Shown here: positions 7,916-16,757 of the stretch, piece after piece
How positions within the stretch are numbered: position 1 is the first letter of the stretch
Layout of the letters: each line of letters opens with the position of its first letter
Source of the DNA: an uncultured Alphaproteobacteria bacterium
Lineage (GTDB): Bacteria; Pseudomonadota; Alphaproteobacteria; RF32; CAG-239
Assembly (NCBI GenBank): GCA_944392325.1
Contig: CALXWI010000009.1
Location: forward strand, 1-38,148
DNA length: 38,148 nt
Direction: 5' to 3'
The notes under the pieces: generated by a model
The model's input: the letters and a program-made list of their open reading frames with translations, nothing else
Database searches by the model: none
What the model was told of the DNA's origin: nothing
Position numbers and translations under genes: made by a program

Positions 7916-9108
7916 TATAAAAAGCTCCGTCCATAGGCTAAAGGTTCAATGCCAAAGTAAGCAGCTACGGTTTGGCCTAAGTCAGCGAAAGTATCACGCT
8001 GGCCGAGGTTTTTGTCGGTAACGGTTTTGCCGAACATTAAGACCGGTACTTGCTCGCGGGTGTGGTCGGTGCCGGCGTAAGTCGGGTCGTTGCCGTGGTC
8101 AGCGGTGATGAAGACGATATCATCGTGTTTGAGCAAGAGGCCTAGCTCCGGCAAACGAGAGTCAAAATATTCAAGCCCTTGGGCATAGCCAAGGACATCG
8201 CGGCGGTGCCCCCAGAGCATGTCAAAGTCTTCAAAATTAGTGAAGATGAGGCTGTTATCGGGGGCGGAGCGAACCTCGTTTAAGGTTAAATCCCACAAAT
8301 CTTTTAAGCCGCTGCCGTGAACCTCTTTGGTGATGCCGCGGTGGGCATAGATGTCATTGATGGCGCCGATGGCGATGACGTTTTTGCCGGCGGATTTAAG
8401 CTTGTCAAGCAGGGTTTCGCCAAAGGGTTGGGCGGTAAAATCGCGGCGGTTGGTGGTGCGGGTAAATTGGCCGGAGTGCTCGCCGATAAAGGGGCGGGCA
8501 ATAATGCGCCCGATATTGTAGGGAACAACGTGGCGATAGGCAATTTGGCAGAGGGCATAAAGTTTATCAAGCCCGAAGTATTGCTCGTGGGCGGCAATTT
8601 GGATATTGCTGTCGGCCGAGGTATAAAAAATGGGCTTGCCGGTGGCGATATGTTCTTCTCCGAGTTCTTGGATAATCACTGTACCGGAGGCAGCTTTGTT
8701 ACCTAAAATGCCTTCTAAGCCGGCTTCTTGGCAGATGGTGTTTATCAGCTCAGCCGGAAAGGAGGGGTAAGCAGGTGGGAAATGCCCCCAGCCTTTGAGG
8801 TTGGGAAGTCCGGCCAGCTCCCAGTGGCCGGAGACGGTGTCTTTGTCTTTGCTGAGCTCGGACATATGTCCGTATTTGACGCCAAACTGCATAACGCTGG
8901 CGGTTTGGGCTCCGACTTCGGGGTAGTGTCCGGAGGCGCCTTTGGCGGCCTCACACAGGCCTAAGCGGTTGAGGTTAGGAATCCTGAGCCCGTGGTTGGC
9001 TTGGGCAATGTGGCCTAGAGTGTTGGCTCCATCGTTGTTAAAAGCAGCGGCGTCTTTGGCTCCGCCGATGCCGAATGAATCCATCATTAAGATGATTACT
9101 CTTCCCAT
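7915..9108 (-). CDS. deoB: Phosphopentomutase
   Basis: DeoB interconverts (deoxy)ribose 1-phosphate and (deoxy)ribose 5-phosphate, linking nucleoside phosphorolysis to central metabolism. It belongs to the alkaline-phosphatase superfamily. The metal-binding N-terminal motif (MMDSFGIGGAKDA) and the C-terminal TADHGNDPTYAGTDHTRE are intact, and KDKDTVSGHWELAG lies near residue 90. The 397-residue length fits bacterial DeoB of about 390-407. It starts 12 bases after the deoA stop and ends overlapping the pgeF start, inside the cdd-punA-deoC-deoA-deoB-pgeF operon. Confidence 0.97.
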   Translation of the reverse strand: MGRVIILMMDSFGIGGAKDAAAFNNDGANTLGHIAQANHGLRIPNLNRLGLCEAAKGASGHYPEVGAQTASVMQFGVKYGHMSELSKDKDTVSGHWELAGLPNLKGWGHFPPAYPSFPAELINTICQEAGLEGILGNKAASGTVIIQELGEEHIATGKPIFYTSADSNIQIAAHEQYFGLDKLYALCQIAYRHVVPYNIGRIIARPFIGEHSGQFTRTTNRRDFTAQPFGETLLDKLKSAGKNVIAIGAINDIYAHRGITKEVHGSGLKDLWDLTLNEVRSAPDNSLIFTNFEDFDMLWGHRRDVLGYAQGLEYFDSRLPELGLLLKHDDIVFITADHGNDPTYAGTDHTREQVPVLMFGKTVTDKNLGQRDTFADLGQTVAAYFGIEPLAYGRSFL

Positions 9109-9120
9109 AGTTTTTGGTCC

Positions 9121-10431
9121 TTATGAAATTTTTTGAATAATAATGTCTTTGCTGGCCTCAGGTGACTCCGATAAGTGGATGTGGCGGCGGAGTTCTTGGG
9201 CGGCTTGTTTCCACGAGGCCTCGTCTTGGGCGTGGATAACCGCTAAAGGATGGGTACGGTCAACAAAGTCACCAATTTGGCAGAAGTCGCTGAAGCCAGT
9301 AGCGTAGTCAAGTTTTTGGTCGGGGGTGGTGCGGCCGCCTTTTAGCCCGATGAGGCTTAAGCCGATGTTGCGAGTATCCATAGCGGTAACATAGCCGGAG
9401 TATTCGGCAAAAACCGGCTTGATGAAAGAGGCTTGCGGAAGGTAGTGCCACGGTCGCTGGCAGAAATCACTCGGGCCGCCGAGGGCGCTGACCATTTGGG
9501 CAAATTTTTCAAGAGCTTGGCCACTGTCGAGGGCTTGGTGTAATTGTTGGCGAGCGGCGGCAAGGTCAGCAAAAGCTCCGCAGCTGACTAAAAGTTCAGC
9601 GCAGAGTTCAATGGTGACACGAAGCAAGCGGGAGTCAAGGTTTTGGCCTTGTAGAAATTCAACCGCTTCCATAACCTCAAGGGCGTTACCGACGGTGCGT
9701 CCTAAAACTTGGTTCATATCGGTTAAAAGTGCGGAGGTTTTGGTGCCGGCCTGATTGGCGACTTTAACAATCATTCGTGCCAGAGCTTGAGCGTCTTCAA
9801 AATTATCCATAAAGGCGCCGTTGCCGCATTTTAAATCCATAACCAAGCAATTGAGCCCGGCAGAGAGCTTTTTGGAGAGAATCGACGCGGTGATTAAGGG
9901 AATTGACTCTACCGTGCCGCAGACATCGCGCACGGCATAGATTTTTTTGTCAGCAGGGGCCAGATTGGATGTTTGACCGATGATGGCGCAACCAACTTCA
10001 CGGACGGTCTTTTTGAAAAGCTCGTTATCAGGAGAAGTATTGTAGCCGGGGATAGAGTCAAATTTATCAAGCGTGCCTCCGGTATGGCCAAGCCCGCGGC
10101 CGGAAATCATCGGGACATAAACTCCGCAGGATGCCAGCAGAGGAGCCAGCATCAGGCTGACTTTATCACCTACGCCACCGGAAGAATGTTTGTCAACCAC
10201 GGGGGCATCAAGTTCTGCCCAGCTTAAAATTTCTCCGGAATCACGCATGGCGGCGGTTAAGGCGGTGGTTTCATCAGCATCAAAGCCGTTAAGGAAAATG
10301 GCCATAGTCAGAGCGCCGATTTGGCAGTCAGCAATGCTGCCGTCGGTGATGCCTTGGATGAAAAAGTTGATTTCTTCAGTGCTGAGAGGGTGATGGTCGC
10401 GTTTGCGGCGAATAATTTCTTGGGGCAGCAT
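9121..10431 (-). CDS. deoA: Thymidine phosphorylase
   Basis: DeoA cleaves thymidine or deoxyuridine with phosphate to the base and deoxyribose 1-phosphate, feeding DeoB. The glycosyltransferase family 3 motifs are seen: DKHSSGGVGDKVSL for phosphate and ribose binding, SGRGLGHTGGTLDK, and KCGNGAFM. The N-terminus (LPQEIIRRKRDHHPLSTEEI) closely follows E. coli DeoA. I place the start at 10431 (436 aa), preceded by AAGGAT. An in-frame ATG at 10515 would add 28 residues lying inside deoC. The start is two bases beyond the deoC stop codon, so the genes are probably translationally coupled. Confidence 0.96.
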   Translation of the reverse strand: MLPQEIIRRKRDHHPLSTEEINFFIQGITDGSIADCQIGALTMAIFLNGFDADETTALTAAMRDSGEILSWAELDAPVVDKHSSGGVGDKVSLMLAPLLASCGVYVPMISGRGLGHTGGTLDKFDSIPGYNTSPDNELFKKTVREVGCAIIGQTSNLAPADKKIYAVRDVCGTVESIPLITASILSKKLSAGLNCLVMDLKCGNGAFMDNFEDAQALARMIVKVANQAGTKTSALLTDMNQVLGRTVGNALEVMEAVEFLQGQNLDSRLLRVTIELCAELLVSCGAFADLAAARQQLHQALDSGQALEKFAQMVSALGGPSDFCQRPWHYLPQASFIKPVFAEYSGYVTAMDTRNIGLSLIGLKGGRTTPDQKLDYATGFSDFCQIGDFVDRTHPLAVIHAQDEASWKQAAQELRRHIHLSESPEASKDIIIQKIS

Positions 10432-10433
10432 AA

Positions 10434-11174
10434 TCAGTATCCTTGGTTGATGGTGTTGAGTAGAGAATCTAAAAGTGAGCTGGCACCGATGCGAAAGTTT
10501 TTGGGTGAAACCCATTTGTAACCCATGATGCCGAAGGCCAAAGTCAGGTATTGTTTGGCGTCAGCGGTGGTCTTGATGCCTCCTGAGGCCTTAAATCCAA
10601 CATTGCGGCGGCCGGAGGCAATGGTCTCTAAAATGATGTTGGCGGCCTCAGGTGTGGCGGAAACATCAGTTTTGCCGGTCGAGGTTTTGATAAACGAGGC
10701 GCCGTTATCAATACAGAATCGGGTGGCATCGGCAATCAGCGATGCGTGCGGAAACGCGCCGCTTTCAATAATGACTTTAAGCGGGGTTTTCTTGGGATTG
10801 AGTTCAGCTTTGACGGCATTAAAAAAAGCGTTGCAGGTTTCAAGGTCACCGCTTAAAAAATGCTTGTAGGGTAGGACGGCATCAATTTCGTCAGCGCCTT
10901 GGGCCAAAGCTGTTTTGATGTCTTGGCGCATTTGCTCAAAATGGGTGCCGCCGTGCGGAAAATTAACAACCGTGGCTAATTTGACGCCGCTGCCTTTGAG
11001 GGCGTCGCGGGCTGTCGGAACAAAGCGCGGATAAACACAGACGGCGGCGACATTGCCGTAAGGGGTTATGGCGCGCTGGCAAAATTTTTCAATACGGGCG
11101 TTATTGTCATCTTCATTCAAAGAGGTGAGATCAAGAAGGTTGATGAGCAATTTGGCGGCGGTAACATCATCCAT
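10434..11174 (-). CDS. deoC: Deoxyribose-phosphate aldolase
   Basis: DeoC splits 2-deoxyribose 5-phosphate to acetaldehyde and glyceraldehyde 3-phosphate, the last step of deoxynucleoside catabolism. It is a class I aldolase: the Schiff-base lysine lies in VGFKASGGI and the second active-site lysine in FIKTSTGK. The aspartate of DEIDAVLPYKHF is also present. I choose ATG at 11174 (246 aa), with AGGAGG about ten bases upstream. The longer open frame to 11333 lies inside punA and has no homology-like sequence. The start is five bases after the punA stop, and the stop abuts the deoA start. Confidence 0.96.
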   Translation of the reverse strand: MDDVTAAKLLINLLDLTSLNEDDNNARIEKFCQRAITPYGNVAAVCVYPRFVPTARDALKGSGVKLATVVNFPHGGTHFEQMRQDIKTALAQGADEIDAVLPYKHFLSGDLETCNAFFNAVKAELNPKKTPLKVIIESGAFPHASLIADATRFCIDNGASFIKTSTGKTDVSATPEAANIILETIASGRRNVGFKASGGIKTTADAKQYLTLAFGIMGYKWVSPKNFRIGASSLLDSLLNTINQGY

Positions 11175-11179
11175 GGGAC

Positions 11180-11986
11180 CTAGGCCTCCTGTAAGTATTG
11201 TTTGATGAGGCATTGGAGGTTTTGGGAAGCTTTGTCGGCTTCGGCCAAGGTTTCTTGATGGCTTTGGCTGCCGTCGCGCAAGCCGGTGCCTAAGTTGGTG
11301 ATGACAGAAATGCCGAGGACTTGCATGCCGCAATGGACGGCGCTGATGACCTCAGGAATCGTGGACATACCGACCGCATCGGCACCGAGAATCCGGAAGG
11401 CGTTGATTTCGGCAGCGGTGTCAAAGCAAGGACCCATAACCATAATGTAAACACCTTCAAACAATTTGATATCTAATGAGGCGGCAATGTTTTTGACCTT
11501 ATGGCGCAAGGCTGAGGTATAAGCATCGCTCATATCGGGAAAACGAGGGCCGAATCGGTCATCATTGGGGCCGACCAATGGGTTGGGAAGATTGAGGTTG
11601 ATATGGTCTTTGATGAGCATTAATGAGCCGGCCGGCATATCTTTATGCAGAGAGCCGGCGGCGTTGGTGACAATCAGTTGTTTGATACCGAGCTTGGCAA
11701 AGCTACGGATGATGGTGGCAATGCTTTGCGGAGAGTGGCCTTCATACAAATGGATGCGGCCTTGCATGCACAGCACCTGTTTGCCGGAGAGCTCGCCGCT
11801 GATGAGGCAGCCTTTGTGTCCGGCGACGGTAGAATGAGGAAAACCCTCAATTTCGGTATAAGGAATCGTAATCGGGGCGGAAATTTCATCACCCAGAGAA
11901 CCTAAGCCACTGCCTAAGATAATGGCAATTTCGGGGTGGCGGCCTTGTAGGCGGGATTTGATTTGGTCGGCGATGTGTTCAATCAT
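11180..11986 (-). CDS. punA: Purine nucleoside phosphorylase, trimeric (PunA/PNP) type
   Basis: This enzyme phosphorolyses inosine, guanosine and their deoxy forms to base plus (deoxy)ribose 1-phosphate. It belongs to the trimeric PNP/MTAP family: GSGLGSLGDEI binds phosphate near the N-terminus, followed by GRIHLYEG, TNAAGSL and the base-binding MGPCFDTAAEI (more often GPSYET or GPNFET), VGMSTIPEV and ITNLGTG. The length of 268 residues is normal. GMST together with VITNLGTG suggests 6-oxopurine specificity rather than methylthioadenosine. The ATG overlaps the cdd stop by four bases (ATGA). Confidence 0.95.
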   Translation of the reverse strand: MIEHIADQIKSRLQGRHPEIAIILGSGLGSLGDEISAPITIPYTEIEGFPHSTVAGHKGCLISGELSGKQVLCMQGRIHLYEGHSPQSIATIIRSFAKLGIKQLIVTNAAGSLHKDMPAGSLMLIKDHINLNLPNPLVGPNDDRFGPRFPDMSDAYTSALRHKVKNIAASLDIKLFEGVYIMVMGPCFDTAAEINAFRILGADAVGMSTIPEVISAVHCGMQVLGISVITNLGTGLRDGSQSHQETLAEADKASQNLQCLIKQYLQEA

Positions 11987-12384
11987 TTGCGGAGAGCCTT
12001 ATCGTTGAAGCCAAAAGGCAGAAGTTGAGCCAAAGAAAGAGTTTTTTGAATACCTTGTGGGGTGCCAAGGTGCACCAGAGTTTCAGGCGTGCCGAACTCG
12101 TTGAGGCGCTGGAGGCAGGCTCCGCAAGGAGTGATTAAGTCTTTACCATCAGCAAGGATTACAATCTCTTGGATATGGCGGTCGCCACCGGTTATCATGG
12201 CGGAGATGGCGCTTTGTTCAGCGCAGCTGCCGCAAGGGTAGGAAATGTTTTCAACATTGCAGCCGGCGTAGATGCGTCCCTCAGAGCTCAAAATGGCAGC
12301 TCCGACCGGAAAACCGGAGTAAGGGGCATAGGCCTGATGGAAGGCTTGGAGCGCGGCGGTGAATAAAGGATGAGATGTGTTCAT
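11983..12384 (-). CDS. cdd: Cytidine deaminase
   Basis: Cdd deaminates cytidine and deoxycytidine to uridine and deoxyuridine, the latter a substrate for DeoA. It is the short, tetrameric-type enzyme (133 aa). The zinc site is intact: C54 with catalytic E56 in SCAEQSAIS, and C87 and C90 in TPCGACLQ. NVENISYP binds the ribose. It is the first gene of the nucleoside-salvage operon, with AAAGGA upstream of the ATG and a plausible promoter at 12423-12450. It overlaps punA by four bases. Confidence 0.96.
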   Translation of the reverse strand: MNTSHPLFTAALQAFHQAYAPYSGFPVGAAILSSEGRIYAGCNVENISYPCGSCAEQSAISAMITGGDRHIQEIVILADGKDLITPCGACLQRLNEFGTPETLVHLGTPQGIQKTLSLAQLLPFGFNDKALRK

Positions 12385-12422
12385 AACGTTTCCTTTATGT
12401 TAATTAAATCTTTATGCTTTTG

Positions 12423-12450
12423 AGTATATCCTGTCTGTAGGATTTAGCAA
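12423..12450 (-). promoter_or_regulatory. Probable promoter of the cdd-punA-deoCAB-pgeF operon
   Basis: On the minus strand TTGCTA (12450-12445) and TATACT (12428-12423) are 16 bases apart and about 40 bases before the cdd start codon. A perfect 7-bp inverted repeat, GATATTT/AAATATC, at 12453-12468 lies just upstream of the -35 box and also just before the asmA ribosome-binding site. It could be an operator for either gene, which is inference only. Confidence 0.5.
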
Positions 12451-12488
12451 CGGATATTTAAAAATATCTGAACAAAAGGAGAAAAACT

Positions 12489-15400
12489 TTGAAAAAGGTT
12501 GTGCTTGCCGTTTTGGTCTTGTTGGTGCTGGCGCTCAGTGGCTTGGTGGCTTATGTGGCGATGATGGATTGGAATCAGCATAAGGCAGAAATTGCTAATC
12601 AGATTTCGGAGTTGACCGGTAAAAAAGTGGTGCTGCAAGGCAATGTATCAATGTCAATTTTGCCGTCTCCGACATTGTCAGCTGAAAATGTGTTGCTCTA
12701 TAATAATGAAGGCGATTATAGCACTAAGCCTTTGGCCGAGATTAAAAAGGTTGAGGCAAAAGTTTCGCTCGGCGTGTTGTTCAGTAATAGTTTTGATGTG
12801 CAGAGAATCGCTTTAAAAGAGCCTAAGTTGGTGTTTGAAGTTGATAAAGAGCGCCGGCTTAATTGGTTTGGAAATAAGAAAAATAACGAGGCTAAAGAAG
12901 CGGTTGATGTGTCTTTGGATAGTTTGACCTTTGAAAAAGCTACGGTACGCTTTATTGAGCAAAATAATGAAATTGATACTACGGTGGAAAATTTAAATGC
13001 TGAAGTGATTGCTCAGACGGTGACCGGGCCGTATCGTATTGAGGGAAGCTATACCAAAGGCGACCAGCCGGAAGGGTTTGCGGTGTCGCTCGGTAAAATT
13101 GTGGAAGGTATGGCAACATCGGTTAACTTTGTGGTTAATTATCCGGCAACAAAGTCTTATGTGCGTTTTGACGGAACAGTATTTTTGGAAAATAGCAATG
13201 TGCTGGGTAGTGCGGTAATAGAATCCGAACAACCGGCGGATTGGGTGAATAGTTTGCAAGATGAGGTTAAAGTAGCACTCGATTATAATCAGCCGTTGGC
13301 TGTGTCAGCTGATATTAATACCAATGTATCAAAAATAGATTTATCAAATGTAGTGGTTAAGTATGGCAAAACATCGGGCGCCGGAAATGTGTTGATTCCG
13401 TTATTGACGCCGGAGATGAAAGAACAAAAATTGCGGCCCAAAATTGAGTTTGCTTTTGATATGACTGACTTGGATTTGGAGCCGGCAGCATTGTGGCTGG
13501 AAAAATGGGGGGAGAAATATAAAAATGGGGCTCCTTATCAACCGGAGAGTAATTTTGATATTATTGGTGATATTAAAGCCATAAAAACTTATTATCGGGG
13601 CGAAACTCTTCGTGATATGAGTTTGAGTTTTGATTGGACGGATAATTCTTTGTTGGTGCGGGAGCTTAAGGCTGGATTGTTGAAAGATTCAACACTGAGC
13701 CTTAAGGGAAATTTAGCAGCCAAAGAGGCGCGTCCGCAGTATAATGCCGAAGTTGAGTTCGCAACCGGTGAGTTTGATAAGTTATTAGCATGGGCCGGAG
13801 TGGAGGTTAATCCAACCGCACCGGCAACTTATCAGAAAGCAATCGGAAAAGCAACATTGAGTGGAAATTTGCAACAGTTGCAGGTGTCACCTTATGAGTT
13901 GACTTTGGATAAGTCGGTATTTAGAGGAGATGCCGGATTTGTGTTGGCTACACCGCTGAAGTCTTTTATTGTAGTTAATGTGGACAGTATTAATTTGGAT
14001 AATTATTTGCCACCGTTAGCAACAAATGAAAGTAAGGATGTGTTCTTGCGACGGGTGTTGTCAAGACTGCACGATTCAGCAACTTTGAGTAAGTTGGATA
14101 TGCGGTTGATGATGAAGGCGAATCTAGCAATTGTGGAGAATCTGCCGTTAGAAAATGTTGATGTGGCATTAAATTTGGCAAACGGGGCTTTGCAGGTTGA
14201 GCGTTTTGAAGTTGGTAATGCGGCTAATGCTAAGGTGTCGTTGAAAGGTGGTTTGAGCGGAATCGGCGGAAAACCGGTGGTCGATAACTTGAGTTATAGT
14301 GTGTCGACGCAAGATTTCAGAGCGATGTGTAATAAATTGGAGCTGAGTTTGCCGGATGCAAATTGGCAAGCCTTAAAACGGTTTGCGGCATCGGGAATGT
14401 TGCGAGGTAATTTTGATAAGTTTGATTTGAGCTCCAATGCGCAATTGGAAAATATGGACATTAGGTATCGGGGCAATATTGATGTGACCGGAGATACTCC
14501 CAGAGTGGACGGAATATTGGAGTTGAAGGCTCCGGATTTTGTGAAAATGTTGAACAATTTTAATATTAAGTATACTCCGCGAGCGTTTTCTTTGGGGTTG
14601 TTTAGTTTGAACGCTAACGTATCGGGCGTGTGGAACAATATCCAACTGGTAAATGCAGATATGAATATAGGCTCAAATGTTTTTGCCGGGCAAGCAATTT
14701 GGGATAGAACTACCGGAAGAAATAATTTTATGGTTAAAGCCAAAATCAACAAATTTGAGTTTGACCAGTTTGGTAGTGATACGCAGGCAGAAAACCGAGT
14801 AAGTTTTCAGGATGGAGGAAGCAAAGCGGTAGAGTTTTTGCGTAAGCCATATTGGGCCAAAGACAGAATCGATTATGCTTTTATGAGCAGCTTTGATATG
14901 AGCGGTGAGTTTGAGCTGGATACCATGACCTGGCAAGGGCAAAAATTTGACGGGGCTAAGTTTGAACTAAAATTGGTAAACGGAAAGTTGGATATCAGCA
15001 ATTTTGTTGCAAAGTATAATGGCGGAGGTTTAAGCGGAAAAGTGACTTTGCAAGCAGCAGCGGCTCCGGAGATAAGTGGAGAAATTAAACTTACTAACCA
15101 ACCCGTGCAGAAGGCTATGTTAGTTGGTAAAAAATATGGTTTGGAAGATGGTTCGGCTAATTTGGAGGTGGTTTGGAGCTCTTCGGCGGTGTCGGAAGAG
15201 GCGTTTATGCAAGCATTAAAAGCCAATGTGAAGTTTGAGCTGATAAATCCGATTGTAAAAGGGTGGAATTTAAATGCCATATTAGCGGATTTAACTAAAC
15301 GTTCTCAGGGTGAAGGTGTGGCTGAGAAAGTACAGTCTTTGTTGCAGAGCGGGCGAACCAATTTTGACAGCTTTAAGGGTGTGTTGAGTATTGATAAAGA

Positions 15401-16667
15401 TCGTTACTCTGTTCAAGATGCCGTATTTGTAGCTAAGAATTATATGGTGGCTATGAAGGCTGAAGGAAATGTGGCCGCTTGGGATGGAAAAGCTGATTTC
15501 AATGTGACTTGGGAAGATGCTAATGCCAAAATTCCGGGGTATGGATTTGAAATGAGCGGAAGTTTGGAAAGCCCTGCTTTGACGGTCGATGTAGCAAAAA
15601 TTCAGAATCTGTTTCAAGAGATGCAAGCTAAAAAAGAGGCCGAACAGAAGGCTAGAGAGCAAGCCAGATTAAATAACTTAAAACAGATGATGGCTACACA
15701 ACAAACCAGAGCCGTATTGTTGCGACGCAAGATTAATGATGAGATTTTGCCTTTGTATAAGCAAAGAAAAGAGCTTGTCAGTGATGAGCAGGCGCAGAAG
15801 GATTTAGGGGTTATTAATGATAGTATTCAAAAGCAACTGAAAATTTTAGATGACGTTAATACTTTGGCGATGACTCCGGAGTTTGATGAGGCTTTTGTGA
15901 AAAAGTTGGAAAAAGATAATGACGGAGTGGAAAATGTGTCGGCAATGTATGCGGTCGCGATTGATGATGTTTATAAAGCCGGTTTGATGCGCGAAATTAA
16001 ACAAATGGGCGATGTTAACGATAAAACGCGTACGAATATTAAGTCGGAATATGATAAGTATTTGGAGGATTTTAAGCAGTTTGGTAAAAGGTTGGAAAAA
16101 GTCGGTAGTGTGTTGCAGTTGGATAAAACGGCGACTATCGTTAACCTGAAAGTATCTGCGGAAAATAGTATGAAGTCAGTTGATGCGATGAGTGCGAATG
16201 TCAATAAAATTGTTAGCTCAGCTAATGAGACTGATGATGTGAAGGCTTGGGAAACCATAAAGAAAGATGTGGCAGATAAACAAAAGGCAATTCAGGAAGT
16301 GGGAAGTAATATGCAGAAAACTTTGGGGGCCTTGTTTAAAGAAGCTGAAAAATTGGTTAGGGCTGAGGAAGAGTGGTTTGAGGCTAGAGAAAAAACGGCA
16401 GCCAGAGAAAAGAAAGTCGCTGAGAATACCAGCAAGATTTCGGTGGATGCTACCGGAAAAACCACAACCTTTGTGCCGGATATTGAGGAACTAGAAAAAG
16501 CCGAAAAAGAGGTGAAAGAAGAAAATATTCCGGTACTCGATTTTTCAGGAAAAGTGCGACGCGATGATACACCGGTAAAAAGTGTTGAAAAAGCACCTAA
16601 AAGCGGTTTGATAACTGAGAGTGACGGAAGCAGGGTTGATACCGGTGGAAAAATCAGTCGAGATTAG
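12489..16667 (+). CDS. AsmA-family inter-membrane protein with long C-terminal coiled-coil tail
   Basis: AsmA/TamB-like proteins are anchored in the inner membrane and span the periplasm. Family members are implicated in outer-membrane assembly and lipid transport. Residues 3-25 form the N-terminal anchor, followed by the typical AsmA start (GKKVVLQGNVSMSILPSPTL). A long beta-rich region follows, with an AsmA C-terminal-like domain at about 880-1045 (GRTNFDSFKGVLSI, then GSLESPALTVDV). Unusually, about 350 further residues rich in Lys, Glu, Ala and Gln form predicted coiled coil, ending in a Ser/Lys-rich tail. The start is TTG with AAAGGAG seven bases upstream. At 1392 residues it is long for the family. 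The gene is divergent from cdd. Confidence 0.9.
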   Translation: MKKVVLAVLVLLVLALSGLVAYVAMMDWNQHKAEIANQISELTGKKVVLQGNVSMSILPSPTLSAENVLLYNNEGDYSTKPLAEIKKVEAKVSLGVLFSNSFDVQRIALKEPKLVFEVDKERRLNWFGNKKNNEAKEAVDVSLDSLTFEKATVRFIEQNNEIDTTVENLNAEVIAQTVTGPYRIEGSYTKGDQPEGFAVSLGKIVEGMATSVNFVVNYPATKSYVRFDGTVFLENSNVLGSAVIESEQPADWVNSLQDEVKVALDYNQPLAVSADINTNVSKIDLSNVVVKYGKTSGAGNVLIPLLTPEMKEQKLRPKIEFAFDMTDLDLEPAALWLEKWGEKYKNGAPYQPESNFDIIGDIKAIKTYYRGETLRDMSLSFDWTDNSLLVRELKAGLLKDSTLSLKGNLAAKEARPQYNAEVEFATGEFDKLLAWAGVEVNPTAPATYQKAIGKATLSGNLQQLQVSPYELTLDKSVFRGDAGFVLATPLKSFIVVNVDSINLDNYLPPLATNESKDVFLRRVLSRLHDSATLSKLDMRLMMKANLAIVENLPLENVDVALNLANGALQVERFEVGNAANAKVSLKGGLSGIGGKPVVDNLSYSVSTQDFRAMCNKLELSLPDANWQALKRFAASGMLRGNFDKFDLSSNAQLENMDIRYRGNIDVTGDTPRVDGILELKAPDFVKMLNNFNIKYTPRAFSLGLFSLNANVSGVWNNIQLVNADMNIGSNVFAGQAIWDRTTGRNNFMVKAKINKFEFDQFGSDTQAENRVSFQDGGSKAVEFLRKPYWAKDRIDYAFMSSFDMSGEFELDTMTWQGQKFDGAKFELKLVNGKLDISNFVAKYNGGGLSGKVTLQAAAAPEISGEIKLTNQPVQKAMLVGKKYGLEDGSANLEVVWSSSAVSEEAFMQALKANVKFELINPIVKGWNLNAILADLTKRSQGEGVAEKVQSLLQSGRTNFDSFKGVLSIDKDRYSVQDAVFVAKNYMVAMKAEGNVAAWDGKADFNVTWEDANAKIPGYGFEMSGSLESPALTVDVAKIQNLFQEMQAKKEAEQKAREQARLNNLKQMMATQQTRAVLLRRKINDEILPLYKQRKELVSDEQAQKDLGVINDSIQKQLKILDDVNTLAMTPEFDEAFVKKLEKDNDGVENVSAMYAVAIDDVYKAGLMREIKQMGDVNDKTRTNIKSEYDKYLEDFKQFGKRLEKVGSVLQLDKTATIVNLKVSAENSMKSVDAMSANVNKIVSSANETDDVKAWETIKKDVADKQKAIQEVGSNMQKTLGALFKEAEKLVRAEEEWFEAREKTAAREKKVAENTSKISVDATGKTTTFVPDIEELEKAEKEVKEENIPVLDFSGKVRRDDTPVKSVEKAPKSGLITESDGSRVDTGGKISRD

Positions 16668-16757
16668 TTGGGAGAAATGCGTATTTATGCTTGGTTAGTT
16701 GTATTTTATATGCTACTATAAGTATTATTAGACATACTGCTTAGAGGAGTTGTTAAA
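16668..16757 (+). promoter_or_regulatory. Short intergenic region with possible galU promoter
   Basis: TTGGTT at about 16692-16697 and TACTAT about 17 bases later could be a promoter for the downstream nucleotidyltransferase, and GAGGAG lies shortly before its ATG. The promoter call is weak. Confidence 0.3.

Noticed and set aside
10432..10515. Longer deoA start
   Set aside because: The added residues overlap deoC in another frame, and the DeoA family N-terminus begins at 10431.
12453..12468. Operator for a DeoR or CytR-type repressor
   Set aside because: The 7-bp inverted repeat is real, but it does not match a known operator well enough to name a regulator. It is mentioned only as a possible site.
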